A stretch of DNA of 9,280 bases from JALYUA01 sp039933215 (lineage in GTDB: Bacteria > Acidobacteriota > Thermoanaerobaculia > UBA5066 > Gp7-AA6). Positions 5,907 to 9,280 of this stretch are shown here, piece after piece; position 1 is the first letter of the stretch; each line of letters opens with the position of its first letter. The stretch lies in NCBI GenBank assembly GCA_039933215.1, contig JBDTOO010000099.1, positions 1 through 9,280 of the forward strand, written 5' to 3'. The notes under the pieces were generated by a model that was not told the origin of the DNA, did no database searches, and was given only the letters and a program-made list of their open reading frames with translations. A program made the position numbers and the translations under genes.

Positions 5907-6721
5907 GCGAACATCTCGCGTCCTTCCCGCCACAGCGCCGCGACATCCCGGAAGACTCCATCGGCCGAGCGCAGCGTCCGGAAGGGAAAGCCGCCGGAGC
6001 GCATTCCCATGCAGGGGACACCGATCTGGTGCGCGGCGGCGATGTCGTAAGGCGTGTCTCCGACGGCGACGGGACGCCGGCCCCCGAGGCGAAACCGCCG
6101 GATGGCGAGCGAGAAGATGTCGTCGAACGGCTTCGTTTTCTCGACGTCCTCCGACGAGGTCACCCCGGTGAGCACTCCCTCGAGGCGGAGCAGCCCGAGC
6201 GCCCGCCGGATCACGACGGGGGACGCGGAGCTCGCGAGGACCACGGGAATGCCCGCCCGCCGCATCGCGCGCACCGCCGCCGCGGCTCCCGGGATCGGCC
6301 GCACCTCCCGGCGAAACCGCCCGAGGAATGACGCGGTCTGGACGGCGCCCATCGCGCCGGCGAGGAGCGCGTGCTCGGGGGGACTGACGAAATCGCGCAG
6401 GAGCTCTGCGCCTCCCTTTCCGATGTGGATTCGGATCCTCGACGCGGGAACCTTCCGCCCGAAACGCGCCAGCGCGTCGCTCCACGCGCGAGCGTGTGCG
6501 TCGTTGGAGTCGATCAGGCATCCGTCGAGATCCATGAGGACGGCGGCAAACCGTCGCCTTCGCTCACGCTCCGGCTCCCGCAGTGTGAGGCTCCTCCCTT
6601 CGCGACGCTCGGGAACACGTCGGCTGCGCTGACGCTCCGCCTCCCGCAGCGTGAGGCTCCTCCCTTCGCGACGCTCGGGAGACTCCTCACGCTGCGAGCG
6701 GATGGTTGAGGGTTGGCGCAA
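5903..6721 (-). CDS. HAD-superfamily phosphatase (beta-phosphoglucomutase/phosphoglycolate phosphatase-like) with repeat-encoded N-terminal extension
   Basis: HAD hydrolase of the Asp-nucleophile, cap-domain type. Counting from the TTG at 6721, motif I is MDLDGCLIDSND (Asp64 nucleophile, Asp66 acid/base), then a helical cap (residues about 75-140), motif II LASSAS (Ser164/165), motif III KTKPFDD (Lys197), and motif IV VGDTPYD (Asp222, Asp226). All catalytic residues are intact, so it should hydrolyse a small phosphorylated metabolite. The DNA for residues about 14-53 is two copies of a repeat encoding PERREGRSLTLRE, unlike any HAD segment. The hydrophobic strand FAAVLMDLD needs residues before the ATG at 6535, and no ATG or GTG lies between. 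The start is therefore taken as TTG 6721, preceded by GGAAGGGG at seven bases. CTG codons inside the repeats are alternatives. The TGA overlaps the downstream VOC gene's GTG. Confidence 0.85.
   Translation of the reverse strand: MRQPSTIRSQREESPERREGRSLTLREAERQRSRRVPERREGRSLTLREPERERRRRFAAVLMDLDGCLIDSNDAHARAWSDALARFGRKVPASRIRIHIGKGGAELLRDFVSPPEHALLAGAMGAVQTASFLGRFRREVRPIPGAAAAVRAMRRAGIPVVLASSASPVVIRRALGLLRLEGVLTGVTSSEDVEKTKPFDDIFSLAIRRFRLGGRRPVAVGDTPYDIAAAHQIGVPCMGMRSGGFPFRTLRSADGVFRDVAALWREGREMFA
6561..6680. repeat. Two direct copies of a 54-bp repeat, 66-bp period, inside the HAD reading frame
   Basis: Copy A is 6561-6614 and copy B is 6627-6680. They differ at only three positions (4, 14 and 24 of the unit) and are separated by 12 bases, giving a 66-bp (22-codon) period that keeps the minus-strand frame. 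The shared core includes GTGAGGCTCCTCCCTTCGCG. Each copy on the minus strand carries AAGGGAGG, which resembles a ribosome binding site. No other copy is visible in this window. Confidence 0.85.
6645..6696. repeat. Inverted repeat formed by repeat copy B and its right flank
   Basis: CGCAGCGTGAGG (6645-6656) is an exact reverse complement of CCTCACGCTGCG (6685-6696). Inside it TCCC (6661-6664) pairs with GGGA (6677-6680) across 4/4-base internal bulges, leaving a 12-base loop. The structure suggests a palindromic, REP-like element whose 3' half in copy A has been lost or replaced. Confidence 0.75.
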
Positions 6722-6728
6722 CTGATTT

Positions 6729-6736
6729 CCCCTTCC
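6729..6736 (-). promoter_or_regulatory. Shine-Dalgarno-like site deciding the TTG start of the HAD gene
   Basis: On the minus strand GGAAGGGG lies seven bases before TTG 6721, within AAGGAAGGGGAAATCAG. It is the best ribosome-site candidate upstream of the HAD core outside the repeats. Only about 24 bases separate the TTG from the T tract of the upstream terminator, leaving little room for a separate promoter, so HAD expression may rely partly on read-through. Confidence 0.45.
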
Positions 6737-6745
6737 TTTCGAACC

Positions 6746-6791
6746 AAAGAAAAAGGCGCCGTCCGGCCAGGATTTCTGGACGAACGGCGCC
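6746..6791 (-). terminator. Rho-independent terminator of the glycine-zipper gene
   Basis: GGCGCCGT (6755-6762) and ACGGCGCC (6784-6791) form a perfect 8-bp stem, with extra pairing of CCAG (6767-6770) and CTGG (6776-6779) inside. On the minus strand the stem is followed at once by TTTTTCTTT (complement of 6746-6754). It begins 17 bases after the TAA at 6809, a textbook intrinsic terminator for that gene. Confidence 0.88.
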
Positions 6792-6808
6792 GGAGTGGAT
6801 GGAGCGTC

Positions 6809-7294
6809 TTATCTCTGGATGCGATTCCAGGCGTCTCGGGTGGCTTCCTTGGCGTCCTGCCAGGCGGCCTTCGAGGTCCCGCGAGTCTTGTCCCAGCCCC
6901 TGGCGAGGTCGGTTTCGACTTCGTCGAACTTCCGGTTCCGGTTCTCGGGGCGTGAGGCGCTCTCCCAACCGTACCTGTAAGCGGGCTCGTAGTCGTCGAA
7001 CGCCTTGCCGGAAGCGTACGGGCGGTTGGAGAAGTTCTGGCGCCAGTAATTGCCCTCGACCGTCGGGTCGAGCGCTTCGCCGGCCGCATGGCCCGCCGCG
7101 CCGCCAGCCACCGCTCCGATCGCCCCGCCCACGACGGCTCCGACCGGGCCGCCCACGACGGCGCCCACCGCGGCGCCCGCGGCCGCTCCTCCGGCCGAGC
7201 CCACACCGGTTCCGACGGGGTGAGACCCGGGCTCGCCCGTCAGGGGATCGCGATTCGCGTCTCGATTCCGATCGTCTCTGTTGTCTCGATCCAT
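6809..7294 (-). CDS. Glycine-zipper protein with conserved tyrosine/tryptophan-rich C-terminal domain (uncharacterised)
   Basis: A 161-residue protein in three parts. Residues 1-27 are hydrophilic and Asp/Arg/Asn-rich. Residues 28-72 are an Ala/Gly/Val glycine zipper with repeated GAVVGG, able to form a membrane-inserted or tightly packed helical hairpin. Residues 76-161 are the conserved part: DPTVEGNYWRQNFSNRPY, the DDYEPAYRYGWES segment, then FDEVETDLARGW and WQDAKEATRDAWNR. This layout recurs in many uncharacterised proteobacterial and acidobacterial proteins, often beside stress genes; the biochemical role is not known. The start is ATG 7294, with GGAGG (complement of 7301-7305) at six bases; the longer open frame upstream has no support. 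A strong intrinsic terminator follows. It is a monocistronic-looking gene, with the tentative 71-residue ORF 88 bases upstream. Confidence 0.9.
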   Translation of the reverse strand: MDRDNRDDRNRDANRDPLTGEPGSHPVGTGVGSAGGAAAGAAVGAVVGGPVGAVVGGAIGAVAGGAAGHAAGEALDPTVEGNYWRQNFSNRPYASGKAFDDYEPAYRYGWESASRPENRNRKFDEVETDLARGWDKTRGTSKAAWQDAKEATRDAWNRIQR

Positions 7295-7346
7295 GAAAAA
7301 CCTCCGGGTCAATGATCGGGGCGCCGCCCGCGATCGGTGGATGTTG

Positions 7347-7369
7347 GCGACGGCCTTGCGGCCTTTCGC
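7347..7369 (-). other. Small GC hairpin downstream of the 71-residue ORF
   Basis: GGCC (7352-7355) and GGCC (7360-7363) pair around a loop that reads GCAA on the minus strand, a GNRA tetraloop. GCGA (7347-7350) and TCGC (7366-7369) extend the stem past a small bulge. It begins 13 bases after the ORF stop on the minus strand but has no T tract, so it is at best a weak or Rho-assisted terminator. Confidence 0.3.
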
Positions 7370-7382
7370 TCTTCGAGAACTG

Positions 7383-7598
7383 CTACTTGGACGTGGGTTT
7401 CCTTGGCGATGGCTCGGGACCGGTTTGCGGTGTCCCGGGGACCGCCCCTCCTCGGGCTCGCTCATAAGCGTCGAGCGCCGGCTCGCGCAGAGCGTCCCAG
7501 CCGATTGGGAGAGGCCGCCCTCCGTCCAGACCGTCGTCGGGAAGGGATTCGGGGCCCGCTGGAGAGTCGTCTTCCGCGTCGCGATGGCGTTCGTCCAT
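7383..7598 (-). CDS. Small acidic hypothetical protein (71 residues)
   Basis: A short ORF with ATG 7598 preceded by GGGAGG (complement of 7603-7608) at four bases, and a TAG stop at 7383. The product is hydrophilic, with an Asp/Glu-rich N-terminus (MDERHRDAEDDS), a central WDALREPALDAYERA helix-like segment, and a Pro-rich end. There is no signal peptide, membrane segment or recognised domain. It lies on the same strand and 88 bases upstream of the glycine-zipper gene. The ribosome site and codon use fit a real gene, but the length and composition also fit chance in GC-rich DNA. I do not recognise a family. Confidence 0.45.
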   Translation of the reverse strand: MDERHRDAEDDSPAGPESLPDDGLDGGRPLPIGWDALREPALDAYERARGGAVPGTPQTGPEPSPRKPTSK

Positions 7599-7797
7599 GG
7601 CCCCTCCCGCCTGTCGTCAAAGCAAGAGCCAGACCAGGAGCCCGGACGCCGTTCGAAAGGCAGGAATTTTGCAGCGGGGGCGGCTCAGGAAAAACTGATT
7701 GCTCGAATATCGGACACCTAGCGCGTCCCGGTCGGCGCCGCGATAATCGGTTTCTCAGCCACTGCCCTTCCTTTTCCACGGAAAGAAAGGAATCCGG
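7599..7797. promoter_or_regulatory. Divergent intergenic region upstream of the poly-HAMP gene
   Basis: This 199-base gap separates the minus-strand small ORF from the plus-strand poly-HAMP gene and must hold the latter's promoter. A/T content rises around 7680-7715 and 7740-7790. An imperfect hairpin (CCTT, then TTTC at 7773-7776, pairing with GAAA at 7781-7784 and on to GG at 7790) overlaps the Shine-Dalgarno AAAGGA (7786-7791). No consensus -35/-10 pair can be named with confidence. Confidence 0.45.
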
Positions 7798-9280
7798 ATG
7801 AAGACCACGACGACGGGCTCGAACGGGGGGCGCCGAAACGGCCACGCCGTTCGCATGCAGACGCTGAAGCGCGTCGACCGCGATCCCGGCGACCTCGACC
7901 GGCGTCAGCTGTTGAGCGCGCTCACGCGTTTCCAGAAAGGCTCCTTCGACGTCCGATTGCCCGAAGACTGGACGGGCCTCGACGGGAAGATCGCCGACGC
8001 GTTCAACGCCGTCGTCGAACGCAACCAGCGGATGAGCAAGGAGCTCGAGCGGCTGTCCCGCGTCGTCGGCAAGGAAGGACGGATCGCGGAGCGGGCGTCG
8101 CTCGGAGACGTGAGCGGCTCGTGGGCGGCTTCCGTCGATTCGGTCAACACGCTGATCGGCGACCTCGTCAATCCGACGAGTGAGACCGCCCGCGTCATCG
8201 GCGCCGTCGCGAAGGGCGACCTGTCGCAGTCGATGGCGCTCGAGACGGACGGACGCCCGCTCCAGGGAGAGTTCCTGCGCACGGCCAAGACCGTGAACAC
8301 GATGGTCGACCAGCTCTCCTCCTTCGCCTCGGAGGTCACGCGCGTCGCCCGTGAGGTCGGCACGGAAGGAAAGCTCGGCGGCCAGGCCAGGGTGAAGGGC
8401 GTCGCGGGCACCTGGAAAGACCTCACCGAGAACGTCAATCTGATGGCCGGAAACCTGACCGGGCAGGTGCGTAACATCGCGGCCGTCACCACCGCCGTCG
8501 CCAACGGCGACCTCACAAAGAAGATCACCGTCGACGTCAAGGGAGAGTTTCTCGAGCTCAAGGCCACGATCAACACGATGGTCGACCAGCTGCGGTCATT
8601 CGCCTCGGAGGTCACGCGCGTCGCCCGCGAAGTCGGGACGGAGGGAAAGCTCGGCGGTCAGGCGCGCGTCGAAGGCGTGTCGGGAACGTGGAAGGACCTC
8701 ACGGACAGCGTCAACTCGATGGCCGGCAACCTCACGGGCCAGGTCCGCAACATCGCCGATGTCACGAAGGCCGTCGCGAAAGGCGACCTGACGAAGAAGA
8801 TCACCGTCGACGTCAAGGGAGAGATCCTGGAGTTGAAGAACACGGTCAACACGATGGTCGACCAGCTGTCGTCGTTCGCGGCCGAGGTCACGCGCGTCGC
8901 CCGCGAAGTCGGGACGGAAGGCAACCTCGGCGGTCAGGCGGACGTGCCCGGCGTTGCGGGCACGTGGAAGGACCTCACAGACTCGGTCAACTCGATGGCC
9001 GGCAACCTGACCGGCCAGGTCCGCAACATCGCGGCCGTCACCACCGCCGTCGCCAACGGCGACCTTTCCAAGAAGATCACGGTCGACGTGCAGGGCGAGA
9101 TCCTGGAGCTCAAGGACACGATCAACACGATGGTCGACCAGCTCCGGTCGTTCGCCTCGGAGGTCACGCGCGTCGCCCGCGAAGTCGGGACGGAAGGAAA
9201 GCTCGGCGGACAGGCCGACGTCCGCGGCGTCGCCGGCACCTGGAAGGACCTGACGGAGAACGTCAACCTCATGGCCGGCA
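7798..9280 (+). CDS. Soluble poly-HAMP signalling protein, probably a hybrid histidine kinase (3'-partial)
   Basis: Open from ATG 7798 to the right edge (494 codons visible). AAAGGA (7786-7791) lies six bases upstream. There is no signal peptide or membrane helix, so the protein is cytosolic. After a short polar N-terminus, a divergent HAMP-like region (residues about 35-165, with RVVGKEGRIAERASLGDVSG) leads into a tandem array of 92-residue units. Each unit reads MVDQLxSFASEVTRVAREVG, TEGKLGGQA, VAGTWKDLTENVNLMAGNL, then the HAMP partner TGQVRNIAAVTTAVANGDL and KKITVDVxGE. Each unit thus has two HAMP-type modules of about 46 residues. Such arrays occur in bacterial hybrid kinases and in fungal Nik1/Os-1 group III kinases, where the chain is followed by HisKA, HATPase and receiver domains and responds to osmotic or envelope stress. 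Those output domains lie outside this window, so the kinase call is inference. Confidence 0.92.
   Translation, partial: MKTTTTGSNGGRRNGHAVRMQTLKRVDRDPGDLDRRQLLSALTRFQKGSFDVRLPEDWTGLDGKIADAFNAVVERNQRMSKELERLSRVVGKEGRIAERASLGDVSGSWAASVDSVNTLIGDLVNPTSETARVIGAVAKGDLSQSMALETDGRPLQGEFLRTAKTVNTMVDQLSSFASEVTRVAREVGTEGKLGGQARVKGVAGTWKDLTENVNLMAGNLTGQVRNIAAVTTAVANGDLTKKITVDVKGEFLELKATINTMVDQLRSFASEVTRVAREVGTEGKLGGQARVEGVSGTWKDLTDSVNSMAGNLTGQVRNIADVTKAVAKGDLTKKITVDVKGEILELKNTVNTMVDQLSSFAAEVTRVAREVGTEGNLGGQADVPGVAGTWKDLTDSVNSMAGNLTGQVRNIAAVTTAVANGDLSKKITVDVQGEILELKDTINTMVDQLRSFASEVTRVAREVGTEGKLGGQADVRGVAGTWKDLTENVNLMAG
8302..9280 (+). repeat. Tandem 276-bp coding repeats (HAMP pairs), at least 3.5 copies
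   Basis: The repeat anchor ATGGTCGACCAGCT falls at 8302, 8578, 8854 and 9130, exactly 276 bases apart each time. Copies 1 and 2 differ at 12 of 92 residues. Copies 1 and 3 share several residues that copy 2 lacks, for example Ser after VDQL, TTAVANGD versus TKAVAKGD, and TIN versus TVN. The array continues past the window edge. Confidence 0.95.

Noticed and set aside
7281..7801. Plus-strand open frames between the glycine-zipper and poly-HAMP genes
   Set aside because: No ribosome site or recognisable domain, unlike-protein composition, and overlap with better-supported minus-strand starts.
7905..9272. Three minus-strand open frames opposite the poly-HAMP gene
   Set aside because: They are copies of each other because the sense strand is repetitive, they lack start signals, and the sense frame is clearly coding.
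8302..9280. CRISPR-like or satellite array
   Set aside because: The 276-bp units are contiguous, without spacers, and encode HAMP pairs in a continuous frame.

Overview
The window is a GC-rich, gene-dense bacterial chromosomal segment. The combination of a Ser/Thr kinase fused to a TolB/FlgO-like domain and TPRs, a soluble poly-HAMP signalling protein and Ku, in DNA with strong G/C third-position bias, points to an Acidobacteriota-like soil or environmental bacterium. This placement is inferred from gene style, not from a marker gene. No rRNA, tRNA, CRISPR array, transposase or phage gene is visible.

Layout. Bases 1-3649 (+) hold the 3' part of a membrane-anchored Ser/Thr kinase with a TPR tail (its start lies left of the window), a small exported cupredoxin-fold-like protein with a very strong ribosome binding site, and a two-helix membrane protein of the low-affinity iron permease family. 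A perfect 13-bp stem-loop straddles the stop codon of the last gene and faces the minus-strand gene beyond it.

Bases 3761-5501 form a divergent stress/DNA-end module. On the minus strand are a Gly/Ser-rich disordered protein with an acidic tail and a Lys/Ser-rich, histone-H1-like small protein. On the plus strand is Ku, the bacterial non-homologous end-joining factor. No LigD ligase is in view. The Ku ribosome binding site sits inside a perfect 7-bp hairpin.

Bases 5529-7598 are minus strand. They encode a small ORF (tentative), a glycine-zipper protein with a conserved C-terminal domain and a clear intrinsic terminator, then a HAD phosphatase and a VOC-like protein overlapping by 4 bp. The N-terminal coding region of the HAD gene carries two in-frame copies of a 54-bp repeat (66-bp period) that encodes nothing HAD-like and looks like an inserted palindromic repeat.

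Bases 7798-9280 (+) are the start of a large cytosolic poly-HAMP signalling protein, probably a hybrid histidine kinase, running off the right edge. It shows an exact 276-bp (92-residue) tandem periodicity.

The most interesting items are the coding repeat in the HAD gene, the Ku-flanking pair of low-complexity proteins with opposite charge character, the hairpin over the Ku ribosome binding site, and the highly regular HAMP array. I see no convincing evidence of a wholly new enzymatic system.
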